This document shows, in pieces, positions 33,051 to 44,400 of a stretch of 64,000 bases of DNA (position 1 is the first letter of the stretch; every line of letters begins with the position of its first letter). Under the pieces are notes generated by a model, which was not told the DNA's origin, did not search any database, and saw nothing but the letters and a program-made list of their open reading frames with translations. The position numbers and the translations under genes are program-made. Origin of the DNA: Ixodes scapularis (Eukaryota; Arthropoda; Arachnida; Ixodida; Ixodidae); NCBI RefSeq assembly GCF_016920785.2, contig NW_024609839.1:26475085-26539084 (forward strand), given 5' to 3'.

Positions 33051-34929
33051 CTAAGTTATTCTGCAGCTGATCTATCTGAATTCGAGACAGATACGGCGGT
33101 TCAACATCTGACCCCGCAAGTAAGGCGGCCATCTGTCTACCCAACTCCTGAAACACAAACACGTATGTCCGCCGCAAAAAAGGCTCAGGCACACAAAACA
33201 GCGCTCGCACAGACGCATACACACAAAAGAAGCAGAAACCGAAGCGATCGACACTTACTTTTGCGCAGGGTCAAGTTCCTCATTGTGTGTGTGTGTGCGT
33301 GTGTTTTTCATGGATCACAATTGAGGCCCATCGGCGCTGCGTGACGACGACTGCACGCACGATTGCAGCAGCAACAACAACCTGAAGGCTCCGACTCTGC
33401 GCGATGATAAAACGCGAGCAATTTCTCGAGACTCGAGCACCCAAGAGCGCGCGCTGTCCTCAATCGCGGTGCTCGGCGTCAGAGTCAAGATTGAGAGGGG
33501 TTGCGCAAGGCGCTTCAATCAAAACGCCGGTTCGGAATCGTGCGCGAGAACCACAAAGCACGAACTCGAGACGGACATCACGATTTGCTCGTCAGCAGAC
33601 AGGCTTCGAGTCTCACTTTTCTTCCCCGCCAAGGTGTTTTTTCTTTGTTTGTTTTATGTTTATTTCTTTTTTTTTTTTTTTTATTTATTTCCACCGCTTT
33701 CGTTGTTGATCCGCGTGCGATGCCAGCGAAACCGACGCAGAGCGCGAGGCAGAGCCGAAGCTAAGTCTTCGACCCACGTATACAGTTTGTCAGGGGCTAT
33801 TATGGTCACCGATAACTTAAGAAACGTGGGGCGTGCACCCTATTATATTCACGCGTCTTGCTTCGTAATTCGGTCTTCGACGTGCTTTTATTGGACGAGC
33901 CGCCAACTTATTGGATGCGGGGGATCATTAGATGATCGGGACTATGCCCTTCATTTCTTCAATCGTCTATGATTATAGTAAATTCTTCCTTGCGAGCGGT
34001 GGAAGCCTCGGTTATGTTGTGGGTTGGCTACATGGACGGACATTTTGAAGGAATGACCGTCCATGTCCGCCTGGTGAGAGTTAGAGGGAGAAAATTGCCT
34101 TAGAAGGGTGGGAGAAATCATGTTTGTCTTTTTAGACTAAGGCTAGGTGGCGCAAGCTACTGCCCGTTACAAAAAGTATAGCCGTTAACATCCATCCATC
34201 CATCCGGAACACTTGAGCCGCGCTCACCCTGCCAATACATCGTACAAAAGACTGCCTGCAGGCAGTCTGAAACGAGTTGTTTTTTCTCTCTTGTATAAAC
34301 GTCCCGGCCTATTGGTCATGCAAAAACTGTCTGAAGACATGTTTGAAGCGTATACGTTATGTATGACGCAAACATCCTTCGAACATGCTTGACGTGTCTG
34401 CGCAGATAAATCTGTCACCACGTCTGGAGAGAGCACAGTGTCGTATGTATGAACAGTATGACTGCAGCTTTCGACAGAGAAAGAAGGAGAGAGAGAGAGA
34501 GCAACTGCAGGCAGGTTTGCACATTGCGTTTGAGTATGACCGATTGCGTTCCAACCACTAGTGACTGCCTCCAAGAAGAGTAGAGCGGGACATATACAGT
34601 ATACTTTAGACGAGGGAAATGTTCGGATAAGAGAGCAATAGACGACGACGATGATGATGATGGTGCGGCTTTTTCCCTTTGGAACGGGCAGGCTCAAACT
34701 GAGTTCGTGCCCAGGCCTGGACCCTGTCGGTCTTAAAGGCTCCTGATGTGAACCTGTTTCCACTAGCGCTCGAGACTTTTTTTTTGGTCGCCTCTAGAGT
34801 AGGCTTGTGAAGGCTGCTGAAAATCATGGTAGACTTCCTAGCAGGCCTGTCTGCACGTTCTCCCCACCCTGTTTCATCGGGCTGCTGAGTTTTCCCAGTT
34901 GGTATAAGAAAGCCCAACGACTCAGCGAG
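32423..34929. other. Intergenic DNA with GA, GT and T repeats
   Basis: A (GA)n run lies at 33017-33049, GT repeats at 33283-33304, a T run at 33667-33682 and CATC repeats at 34191-34204. A possible small exon (33064-33117) lies between CTGCAG and CAA|GTAAGG, but its pyrimidine tract is poor. A family C end with the palindrome AGACTGCCTGCAGGCAGTCT lies at 34250-34270. Confidence 0.4.
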
Positions 34930-36330
34930 AACCATGAGGGTCCGAGGTTGTGATCCGTTGTCCTATGGCCGAGTAGGCTGGAGACCCGCACAATCTAGAA
35001 CGAGGTGTGCCACAATTCCGTTGTGGGTCCCGCACGCCCAGCACACTCTCGGGGTCACAGTGTCTTGTAATGCAGCGTCCGGAGTGAGGGCAGTCTTCAA
35101 ACAGAAGGTGACTGCCTGTTATCGTACAGCCGGGTCTCCGGAGTGAGGGTCCGCTTATCCATTACGTACACATCCAGCGTCGACTTAGTTTGGGCGTCTT
35201 GGAGTCACTGTTGGGTCTCTTGGTCACGAACCTTTTTCCGGACCTCGGACTCCAACTTTTTCACCATTGACGCTTGTACGGGTATAGTTTTCGGTGGGTG
35301 TTGGCTCCTCGGGCTACTGCTTGGCGGAGGTGTGTGTGATTCATTTACAAATAGTCAGCAGTGTTTGACATCGTGGCACCCATGTACTTGTACGAGTTAA
35401 GTATAGACCGATTTCTGTATTACCCAGGCATCAAGGGGAATGCAGGGATTGGTGTTCCACGCGCCGCACGTGCTGGCCTCAGCAGTAGTAACTTTTATTA
35501 AGCAAATACATAAAACAAATGGGATCTTGCACGAGCGTTCGTCAACGCTTTATTTTGGTTATTTACTTCGAATCTTTCGTACGGGGAAGGTTTGCGCGTA
35601 TGGCGTGTGGAACACCAATTCCTGCATTCTCCTTGATGCTTGGGCAGGATAGCGAATGGTCTATTGGGACACTGCTCCCATCAAGTCAAAGAGTACCAAG
35701 TGCTGTCTCGTGTGGTGCCGCAAATACCACGGTTGCCGACTTGTTGGTCCTGAATTTCAAACCAAGCTCTGTAGCCTTCTTGGTTCATGTTTCAAGCAGC
35801 CAAGTCTCGATCGGATGAGCTGCTTCTCTAGGACGGCTACGTAGAGCACTTACAGCAGAGGAAATAGCGGACATCCCTTGCTTATAGTCCCCTCGTCACC
35901 AGTACCTCGTCAGAGTTAGCCTCACCGAGATGTGCACTAACCATGTTGTTACGGTATAGGTGGTAGGTTAGTGCGATACACTTTTGGGCGCATGTTTAGC
36001 TGTTTTAGTTGGCAAATGAGCCGAACATAAGAGACGCTGTCATGTGCCTTTGTAATGTCTACAAAACAACACACGAGGCTCCTATTTTCTTCTCAGGCCA
36101 CTTCGATACATTGCGTAAAAGTAAAAAGTTGATCTTCCAACTGACGTCCACATCGAAAGCCTCCTGATTGGTGTAGCCGGGTGCAAGAAACCCGAAGAGA
36201 CAACGGACGCTGTGAGTACGCCCTTTGGACGCTGCTTGATCAACTCCGTCTAATCGTTGTGTCGGCTGCGACCCTTGGTTCCAAGTGAAACGGAACGGAG
36301 TATTGTGCAATAACCGATCCGGCAAGCGAG
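34930..36330 (-). pseudogene. Second LINE: decayed reverse transcriptase with C-terminal CCHC motif
   Basis: Minus-strand fragments in three frames with stops: GFRCGRQLEDQLF, then LVCCFVDITKAHDSVSYV with the first catalytic aspartate (36072-36031), then SKGCPLFPLL, equivalent to the KQGCPLSPLLF motif (about 35890-35850). Further along, CWACGTHNGIVAHLVLDC at about 35050-34985 has the C-x2-C-x8-H-x4-C spacing found at the C-terminus of many LINE proteins. The family differs from the 28.5-kb LINE: KGCPL rather than PQGS suggests an I/R1/RTE-like lineage. No endonuclease and no tail are recognised. Confidence 0.75.
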
Positions 36331-36451
36331 TAATCTAAACCTAACCTTTGATTTGTAGAAGCGTCCGATTTCACGTCAGTATATTATATGGATCAAAAAT
36401 TCATTTCCTTTCCACGCTATATCTATATATCTATCTATTTTTTTTTTGCAG

Positions 36452-36713
36452 CCAGTACGTGCCAGTGAACCAGAAGACGAAGCTGCAAAACAAAATGCCA
36501 CGCAAGCGCAAAAGTGGGCCGGGCCCGGCCACCGTCGCCCGCAACTCATTCTATAAAGACGTTCCATGCCACCGCGCTTACCGCGCGAGGGTGAAAAATG
36601 CGCTACCGTCCGCGTCTAATCTCATCGGTAGGCCTAACAGCGCCGCACTCCCGAAAAAAGCGTCGGGGCCACAACAGCAGCCAGCCCACCCTTCAAGAAC
36701 GGATCACAGTTAG
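36452..36713 (+). CDS. Candidate terminal coding exon of an unknown host gene
   Basis: A pyrimidine tract of T residues ending TTTTTTTTGCAG (36442-36451) makes a strong 3' splice site. From there an open frame, entered after one base, runs 86 codons to a TAG at 36711-36713. It is basic, with KMPRKRKSGPGPATVAR resembling a nuclear localisation signal, and ends in a P/Q/S-rich tail. Base composition turns GC-rich exactly at the exon start. AATAAA follows 52 bases after the stop. I do not recognise the protein and see no upstream exon. It is the most gene-like signal outside transposons. Confidence 0.4.
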
Positions 36714-36764
36714 GGACAGGAAAATAATAATCGAGGAGTAAAGAGCAAAAGAAAACGATGAAAT

Positions 36765-36770
36765 AATAAA
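36765..36770 (+). promoter_or_regulatory. AATAAA polyadenylation signal
   Basis: A canonical hexamer in an A-rich stretch 52 bases downstream of the stop of the candidate terminal exon. Confidence 0.4.
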
Positions 36771-37614
36771 AGGCTAGCTCGAAGAGGCATCGCGCTCGAA
36801 AATTCATAAAAGAGGCGACGGGTGGAGAACCCCGCCCAAAAAGAACCCATCAAGATCGCACCTCAGCCCGACCAACGCCCGAATATCGGCCGCGCTGAGT
36901 TTCTGCTCCGCATACAAAGAGCGACCGAACCTTCATCGCTACGAACCAAACACTCGCACACATACGAACGCTAGCACGCACGCGCTAACACTCGCACAAA
37001 AAACACAAAACAATTTGCCTGCCCGCAGTAGTGACAAGTTCTAGGGTGCGGGTGTGCTAACAGCCAGGAGGTTTCGCCCCGGCGCAAAAAACCCAGGCAT
37101 TACGGTTGCCCACAAAATCATTCCGAAGTGCTCACTGTACTTTGCGGCCTGCCAACCTCTCTTCACTTTCGAACGTTCGCGGCGAACCGCATTTAGTTGC
37201 TTTTTTTTCTTTTCTGTTTTCGCTCCTTCTTTTTCTTGGAGAGCAATTTTGAGTCACCATCAGCCGCCCTCCGAAAAGACGTACTTGAACCGGCACTACG
37301 CCCAAGGCAACACACGGAGAAGTCCGTCCGGCAATTTGAAGACCAAAACCACCTTCGTCTCAATTACGACCTGGCTAAACGTTCGGTTGATCGTTTCGAG
37401 CAACGTCCCGCTGTTTCTTTTCATTTTTTTTTTAACGAGTCCTCACGTGGCTGCTGCATGAATACCACATAAAAAAGAAGGCTCTTGCATGACGTCATCG
37501 CTTGTGGACCCCCGCCGCAAAGCAGTTGACGCATTCTTCTTGGCGTCGCTACCTGCTGGCGTCACGTTCGTCGTGAGACAGCGAAACGCGCCGGCGGCGA
37601 CGCTGACGCGAACT
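36771..37614. other. CpG-rich region without a supported gene
   Basis: Rich in CG dinucleotides, with plus-strand frames of 135 and 91 codons (37054-37461, 37197-37472) that overlap in different frames. Neither resembles a known protein. It may be downstream 3' UTR or another gene's promoter. Confidence 0.35.
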
Positions 37615-37864
37615 ATGCGGAGCGCAAGTTCGTCTGCTCCTTGCAGACGAACTTGCGCTCCACAGGGGTACAGGGGTTTCGGTAATATCAGAACGCCAAG
37701 CTGTTATTGATTCATTGAAGAAAAAAAAAAATAGTGGGTAGACCTCAAGGCATCCAGCATTGAGGTCTACCCACTATCCTTTCAAACAGAGCCAATCAGA
37801 GCTTGGCGTCGTTATGACGTCACCGCAACTCCATCGAAAGAAGCAGACGACTTGCTCTCCGCAT
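37615..37864. mobile_element. Family A MITE with duplicated hairpins
   Basis: The ends ATGCGGAGCGCAAGTTCGTC and GACTTGCTCTCCGCAT enclose two additional perfect hairpins. GGAGCGCAAGTTCGTCTGC faces its complement five bases later (37619-37661). AGTGGGTAGACCTCAA faces TTGAGGTCTACCCACT across 11 bases (about 37734-37776). An end and a core have each been copied in inverse orientation, as expected from replication slippage or fold-back repair. Confidence 0.88.
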
Positions 37865-37867
37865 AAA

Positions 37868-38024
37868 AAGTTGTAGGGAACCGTTTTTGCACATCCGATA
37901 GGGTACGATAGGCCCTTCGGTTCGAATTGCGCATGCGCTGCCAGAGAAGTCTCGCATATGCGCAGTTCGTACCGGAGGGCCAATCGTACCGTATCGGATG
38001 TGCAAAAAACAGTTTCCTACAACT
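37868..38024. mobile_element. Family D MITE, near-palindromic, 157 bp
   Basis: AGTTGTAGGGAACCGTTTTT at the left is mirrored by AACAGTTTCCTACAACT at the right. Inner arms GCACATCCGATA / ATCGGATGTGC and TTGCGCATGCGC / GCATATGCGCAG are also paired. A broken relative lies at 43724-43755 plus 43979-44050. It directly abuts the preceding family A element, so the two inserted within a few bases of each other. Confidence 0.88.
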
Positions 38025-38047
38025 CTCTTATAACTGCGTGGATCTAC

Positions 38048-38830
38048 GCTGCCCGGAACGCGTCTTCGACCTGTGTGTTTACCGCGCCTTGAAAATTGGT
38101 TCCTCGATTTTCGCCCGATGACATCAACGAAGTGTCATGCTGTGGCCGGCGGCGCCCCTGGCGGCGTCACAGCAGCGTTTGGTGGATGTAACAGATGCCT
38201 GTCCTACTGCAGGTCTTTCTCCAGCTTGACAGAGCACGGAACATAGCGGCAGCCGGGAGTTGGGACGCCGCCATGACAACGACAGTCGTGTTCACGTATA
38301 CTTTTTTTTCACAGCGAAGCTTTTTATGGCTAGGGTTCCGTGGATTTTTCGTGTGCGTCAACAAAAACTCAAAGAGGGCTCGCACCGCCCTCTCTTTGTC
38401 GTCTTTCCAAGCGCTTGCGTGCCTAGTTTCCTTTCCTTCCACCGGTGGCGGTTCCGTCGCGCGTGTCTAGTTTCCTCCATCTCCTCGGGGCGGCGATACT
38501 CCTCGACATCTGTGTGCGTCCCTTTCGTCACGATGACCACCGATCAAGACAATAAATGTGTTCGTACTTTTGTTCCAAATTCTGTGTCACGTCTGTGTCG
38601 TGTGCTAACTAGCTTAGCTGGTCGTCCACCTTCACAGAGTGGAATGGCTCATGATTTTTTTTTGTTGGCCAGAACATCTACGCCCAACCGTCAGGATCGC
38701 GACATCCTGCAGCACATGACACTCCGGCTTTCGTGTTGTCTTTGGTGGCCACCTCGGAACCAGTTCTTTCGATACATGGGCCGAATGGGACGCTAAACAC
38801 GCCAGTCGGAAAAGCGCTCCATGCACCGTC
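38048..38830. mobile_element. Family B element, copy 3 (long form)
   Basis: The left part (38050-38290) and right part (38655-38830) match 229-643. Between them lie about 360 extra bases, including a purine/pyrimidine-rich section and a run of T residues. A plus-strand frame of 178 codons (38260-38796) crosses the insert, without recognisable motif. It could be an ancestral longer form of the family or an insertion. Confidence 0.65.
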
Positions 38831-39947
38831 GTGGATCCTCTAATGATGACGTTTTTGGGTGGAAATGGCGCGGGCCTTCTCTTTTAGGCGGTATTTGGCT
38901 GCACGCAGTACCCGAATGTCAATGTCTTCCCCTCTTTATGCCACCCCTTTCCCTTTACCGCCATTTCGGTTTTGATGGTGACTAAAAAAGAAAAAGGAAA
39001 CAAAAACGCCAAGCGAATTCGAAGGAGGGCGGGCAGAGACGAACGCATGCCAAAACGATCGGCCACCGCACGACGGCACCCCCCAAGTTAAACACTTAAT
39101 GACAGCTTCGGAGCGAATGGGAAACCAGAAATGGCGGTCCGGCTCTCCAATTTGGACGGAGCGGGGGGAGGGTCGAATTCGGACCAGATTATGATTATGG
39201 CCGCCGCGCACGTGAGCTCTAAGTGCGCCCAGATGGGCCATTCCGGGACCGCGCCGGACCGACGAGGGGAGGAACTGCCCGCTCCAGCCAGGAACCCGAC
39301 TTGGGGCGCGCGAGAGGTTTCGGAAAATGTCGTCGATAATGTAGTCTTGGTTTCCGCCGTTTTTTCCGGAAATTTCGTCGAAATACGCGAGTTGCGACCT
39401 TGTTTATTTCTGTTCTCTCAAAAAGAAAAATAGCATAAAAAAATAACAGAGACGAACGCGGGGCGTGCTCGGATTGGACACGACTGTGGCGTCAGCGTTC
39501 GGCTTAGATTCCTGTTTTCACCGATTGCACACGAGCCTCAGCCGAACGATGACACAATACTCGTATCCAATCGGCGCCCCCCGTTCGCCTCCCACAGGTG
39601 ACTTTGAAAATTCAGCATTACGGACTCCTTATCTGGGTGGTGTTTGGCCTAGCGGGTCTCGTTGCTGTTTTATCCGCTAAAGATGTGGCATAGTGACGGC
39701 GACATCTCCCAGGCCTCGTTCGATGGCCAAACGCTGTTCTTTCTTCTTTTTTTTTTTTTTTTTCGGGCGTCTGGCACGACGAACACGCTGAGTCTGCTCA
39801 GCGATGTCCCGTTCAGTCGATTGCTTTTGCTTGAGAGTCATTGCAAAGAAGACCAAGGCACCTCCATGGAGTCCCATTTTAATCATAGAGTGGAGTGCGC
39901 TTGTCCATCGGAGACTTACAGAATCGTGCCCGATACTCGAAAACTTA
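38831..39947. other. GC-rich DNA without a supported gene
   Basis: CpG-rich around 39010-39330. Contains a repeat pair related to 3765-3850 (GGATTGGACACGACT at about 39471, GTATCCAATCGGCG at about 39562) and a T run at 39748-39764. Confidence 0.4.
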
Positions 39948-42030
39948 AATGAATTACAATTACAAATTACTCATACTTAAATGTAATGGACTACCGTTAC
40001 GAATTACTTTCGTAAAAACTAGTTGTTTACATTACTCGTTACATTACAATTTACGTTTACGTCATTTTGGTCGGCTACTTTTCAAAAAGTAAACAAACGA
40101 AAATTCGATATTGCCATGAATTCGTATTGCGATACCCCTTTCAGTATCCCACGGTGCCAGGTTATCATGATCGATATAAATATTAAAGAATGAGAGCGAT
40201 GTATTTAATCTCATTAATAGATTTCAAGATCAAAAATACAGCAGGAGCTTTGCCTCCAGACCGCAATGTTGCCTTCCGTCGTACTTTGATTGTGTGCACC
40301 GAGACTCGGACATTTTGTCTATGGTATACATAGCTGAGAGAAGGTTTTGGCAGAGTTCTGGTTGCGCTGGCACTGAATTAGACACCAAAGCATCGTTGAA
40401 TCTCATACCCTCGTGAGCATGACTTTCCCGAACCCGTGACAATAAGTTTGTCGAACGGTGCTTCACCGACACTGCTACGTTTCATCCACACTTCATTTCA
40501 TCGAATGTTGCCCGCCTTAGTCGTATCGGCACATCTTGCGACATTTCCTCGACAACCGAAACCGGGGTTACACTCTCCTACATCACACAAAAGGACAGCC
40601 TGCAAACACGAGTCACTGCAATATCCGTGGTTCGAATGCCGCGTGCCAAGTTTCCTCATTGATCTCACTTCCATGAGTGCATTCTAAGCACGGATCTCGC
40701 GGTAACTCGCGTACGAATCTGTATGCAGACTGTCTTTTGTATGGAGCATAAGCAGTCTGACCCCGGCTTTATGGGAGTCAGCTTGCCGAACCCTTGGCGA
40801 TTCTGACAAGGTTTGACGTAAGCCCAAGCCTGAGATTTTAATTCCCAAGTAGAGCGAAGCGCGGCCTCACCGTGCGCAAGCACTGTTTATTGCTGAGCCG
40901 ACAAATACAACAAAATACTGCTAACTTACACGGACTTGGGCACTTTGCATCTTCGCACACACACAGACACACAAAACTCGAAAAATAGTAATAAAGAAAC
41001 GATACTTTTCGCAAGAACTGGCTATAACAATACAAAAAACAAATAGGACGCGATTTTTTGAAAAACAGTAAAGAAAAAAAAAAAGTGTGAAAGCTTGAAC
41101 CTTGGTACAAATGGTGGCTAAAGTGGTACGCCTCTTGCATTGCCTGTTGAAACGGGAGAAGTTCCTACGGTGCTTTGGAGCTCTTAGGGAGAAGGTCTTT
41201 TGTGCTTCGGTGCTGAACAACTGTCACCCACGCGCTCACTCAATCGGAGGCGTGAAGCGACGCCTCGTTCCGACTTTTTTCCCGCGTTCCAACGTCCGCA
41301 CCCCGTTCCCCCGGCTCAACTAATTTAACGTTGCTTGCACCCCCGATCAAGTCTTCGGGGCGCGCAAACTCCCAACCGCGCAGTCCGAATCCAAATTGTC
41401 CGCTTGTCTTCCATATCACTGTCTGAGCACACCAGCCAGTATACTCCGTTTCACATGTTACTATTAACTGCAACGGAATCTACCAGCTGTCCCATTCAAT
41501 CTGGCGCTGTGAACGCCCGCACCACGTGACTCCAGACCCGCCCGTCGCTGCGCCCCCTGCCGGAGGTCAAGTGACACTCACGTGACCTTAGGACTCGCTC
41601 CGATGGCTCTAGTGGCCGCTGCGATTCACCGTAAAGTGAAACGGAGTACACAACCTACGGCTCAGGACAGAGCACATCGTCGGCCGTGTTGGTCCAAGGC
41701 CCAAGAAGAAGAAAGAAGAGAGCGCAACATGCGAGTTCGCCTTCTTGGCGTACAGTGCAAGGCGATGGCCGGCGACCGTACGGTCCCCCGGCAGAGAGAA
41801 AAACAAACATCAACAAAGAAAAAGCTGAATTAGGCGAACACTATTGCACGCTACAATAGTTGTAGTAGACGACTTATTTTAATGAAAGTAACGAGTAATT
41901 ATAAATCGATTAATTCCACAGATTTTGGAAATATATTACGTCACAAGTCACTGCCACAAAAATGTAATCTGGCAGGTATGAAATTACTTTAAAATGGTAA
42001 TGCATTACAAGTAATCCATTACTTGTAACG
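39948..42030. mobile_element. Possible degenerate hAT-like element with ATTAC-rich arms
   Basis: The arms at 39948-40065 and 41880-42030 are full of GTAAT/ATTAC units like the 20.7-kb element, in inverted order. No terminal CAGAGCTGGC-type ends or target duplication survive, and a family C MITE lies inside. Common ancestry of the two arms in one element is inferred. The interior has no protein similarity I can name. Confidence 0.35.
40581..40745. mobile_element. Family C MITE, copy 2
   Basis: Starts CATCACACAAAAGGACAGCC and ends GCAGACTGTCTTTTGTATGG in inverted orientation. The interior aligns with 1860-1995, including GAATGCCGCGTGC and AGCACGGATCTCGC. Confidence 0.8.
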
Positions 42031-42970
42031 GATCGCCTCCCAGGAGCCACCCCTTTTCCGATGGCGCACACGCGGAGCCAAGCGGAGAACGCGCGGAGTA
42101 TCCCGCGACCCGCTTATGTGCGCGATAATGAGAGGTGGATAACGAGAACGGGGAAAGAGACCACATCGCTTCGTGTTTCAGATGAAAAGTTTCTGGGAGG
42201 AAGCCCCACAAAAGTGCAATATCGCATAAAAAAAAGGCTCAACAAAGATTATTTTATTTTCCCGTCACTAAATAAAAAAAAAAAAACAAAAAAAAACAAA
42301 AAAAAAACATAGCAAGCTTATTCCAAGATAGACTGATTATGAAGAATACTGTAGCTGATTTTGAGGTTGCAGCTTGTACCAAAAGCTAAATAATTTACCA
42401 TCCATTTTTTCAAAACCTGCCAAAATAGAACCGAACAAGTGGCAGCATGCCACGGCAAATAAGCTTTAACTGCTCTGGTCAACATGTAATTCACGATTTT
42501 CCGGGAATCAACTGTGAATGGTTACTAGCAGAAAAAAATAATTGGGATCACCAGCAAAGTGCCATTTGCACCTGTCAGTGTAAAAAAATATGGAAAGTAA
42601 TATGTGACAATTTAATAATTAAAGAAATGAAAGCGTGAAACAAACTTGCGAAAAACCCTGAGGATAAATGCCTTCGGCGAGTGCTTTCCCAAGCTCCGAA
42701 CAAAATAATTATGCGGAATGTACTTTTTATTTTTACACATGCGGGGATACTAAGGTGCGATCTGTGATGTTTGAACCTGAGGAATATACAGAATATGTGC
42801 ACACGAGAAATAGCTAAACACAATTTCTCTCTTCTCTATACTACTTGTTAGAGAATACAACCTTGTTTAGTTTCCCTTCGATTTCATGCTATTTTCACAG
42901 AACCCCGCGTTGTCTGCACGTATATATTCGATGTTATTCCCTTTTTGGGGTCGTACTTTCATTTTTGTAA
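42031..42970. other. AT-rich intergenic DNA
   Basis: A-rich run at 42270-42307. No gene or element recognised. Confidence 0.4.
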
Positions 42971-42974
42971 CATT

Positions 42975-43185
42975 CGATAGTTTTCTGAGAGTTCAGTGTC
43001 CATAGTATCGTTGGTCAACCGAGAGCAAACTATCGATAGTATACCATCGATAGTCAACTATCGGTAGTAGTATTGTCGATGGTACTATCGGTTGAACTCT
43101 CGATGGTACTATCGATAGTCGACTATCGATAGTTTTTGACACTATCGGTAGTATCGATAGTCGATTTCTCGATAGTTTTGCGTCG
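42975..43185. repeat. Cluster of ACTATCGATAGT-type palindromes
   Basis: About 210 bases with at least ten copies or variants of the palindrome CTATCGATAG in both arrangements. Exact TATCGATA octamers start at 43031, 43110, 43124 and 43152. TATCGATA is the Drosophila DRE core bound by DREF, a BED-finger protein of hAT origin. The cluster may also be the subterminal zone of a lost hAT element. Confidence 0.75.
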
Positions 43186-43689
43186 CTACTCTATGTCTAA
43201 GCCTCGCCTCATCGGCTTGGGAGCACCAGGAGCACCTTACATCTTCAACCTCCTCCCTCATCAGTAGTTAAAAGGACGCCATTAGTACGGCACAGATACC
43301 ATATCTGAGTGGATGATAGTTATCTAAGTAGAGAGACTGAATTTCGGAAAACATCCACTGAACGATAAACAAGGTATGAAGCTTCTTAGCATCGACATTG
43401 TTTTGCGGCGCCGCCTTTGCTGGCAGTGCAGGTATTTAAGGAAGAAAGATAATGAATTTGAAGACGTCGTGTTCTTTTCGTAAGATGCCCTATGTCATCC
43501 GTGTCGGTTGTCCGTGTAAGAGTCGATCGGTGCAGTGCTCCGAGGGACTTTAGATAAGTTAATTATTACGGTTCAGACATTACTCTCTCGGGCTTTCGGT
43601 GGTATTGCAGCTCACACCTATACAAATCTGTAATAGTTCTTTTGTGTTAGTTGGGCTTTTCCGTAAAGGTACGGTCGCGCTGGTAATGC
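43186..43689. other. Unassigned intergenic DNA
   Basis: No feature seen. Confidence 0.4.
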
Positions 43690-44050
43690 ATCACACAAAA
43701 TACAGTCTGCAGACATGAGAGAGGTTTAGGGAACCGTCTTTGCACATCCGATACCCGTGAGCGATATGGAGGTGAACAGCCCTCTTCTTGTTTTTGACAC
43801 TCCTGCAAGTTTTGAAGCAAGCTCTGTTCCAGAAGAGGGCTAGAAAGCAATGTTTAGTCTCCCAAGCCACGTACCATTTGAGACGTTGAGGGTTAATATA
43901 GCTTTAGGGAGCCGTAAAACAGGCAAGAAACCAGGTAAGGTGTTCACCTTCATATTCCCGGCGGGTGTACAATGGAGCCTATGCGGTACGAACTGCGCAC
44001 CTGCAAGTCTTCTGGGACAGCGCATGCGCAGTTCGAACCGGAGAGCCTAG
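43690..44050. mobile_element. Broken MITE pieces (families C and D)
   Basis: A family C left end (CACACAAAATACAGTCTGCA, 43692) is followed by a family D left end (TTAGGGAACCGTCTTTGCAC, 43726). About 220 bases later comes the family D centre (GTACGAACTGCGCA / TGCGCAGTTCGAACCGG, 43986-44042). The pieces abut the 3' side of the Penelope-like element. Confidence 0.55.
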
Positions 44051-44059
44051 CAGGTCATC

Positions 44060-44400
44060 TACCAGCAATGAGCTTTCTTGATGAACTGCTGTAGTCCCCT
44101 TGACAGGTGGTGCATGCTCTTTTGTCCTATCATTTACGCACCTGCCAGTTTGACCGATGTAACATTTGCTACATGATAGCGGAATGTGATAAGCAACTCC
44201 TGTGTCACACGGGGCATAGTGTGTCTTGTGTGAAATGTTGCACATTTTCTTCTGGTTAATGTTGCAGTTTACTTTACGCCACATAGAATACGCCTTGTTT
44301 GAAAAAGAGCCCACTACCTTAATGTCCTTCATCGACGCTACCTTTTTTTAATTTGTGGCTCATGTCATGAATGTAGGGTACCACTGCGATTTTTTGGTTA
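44060..44400 (-). pseudogene. Penelope-like GIY-YIG endonuclease fragment
   Basis: The frame 44332-43979 includes MKDIKVVGSFSNKAYSMWRK, then GVAYHIPLSCSKCYIGQTGR followed by CVNDRTKEH. The Y-IP--C--CYIGQTGR-N-R--EH signature is that of Penelope-like GIY-YIG nucleases, including the CxxC inserted before YIGQTGR. Just upstream, after a one-base shift in an A run near 44345, lies VVPYIHDMSHKLKK, the usual preceding motif. After residue 85 the sequence turns into the family D MITE. Confidence 0.88.

Noticed and set aside
33064..33117. Small internal exon between CTGCAG and CAA|GTAAGG
   Set aside because: The acceptor has a purine-rich (GA repeat) upstream region instead of a pyrimidine tract.
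42896..42915. Fragment of the LTR (ACAGAACCCCGCGTTG also occurs at about 8640 and 10998)
   Set aside because: Only about 16 bases match and flanks diverge completely. Expected by chance at this window size.
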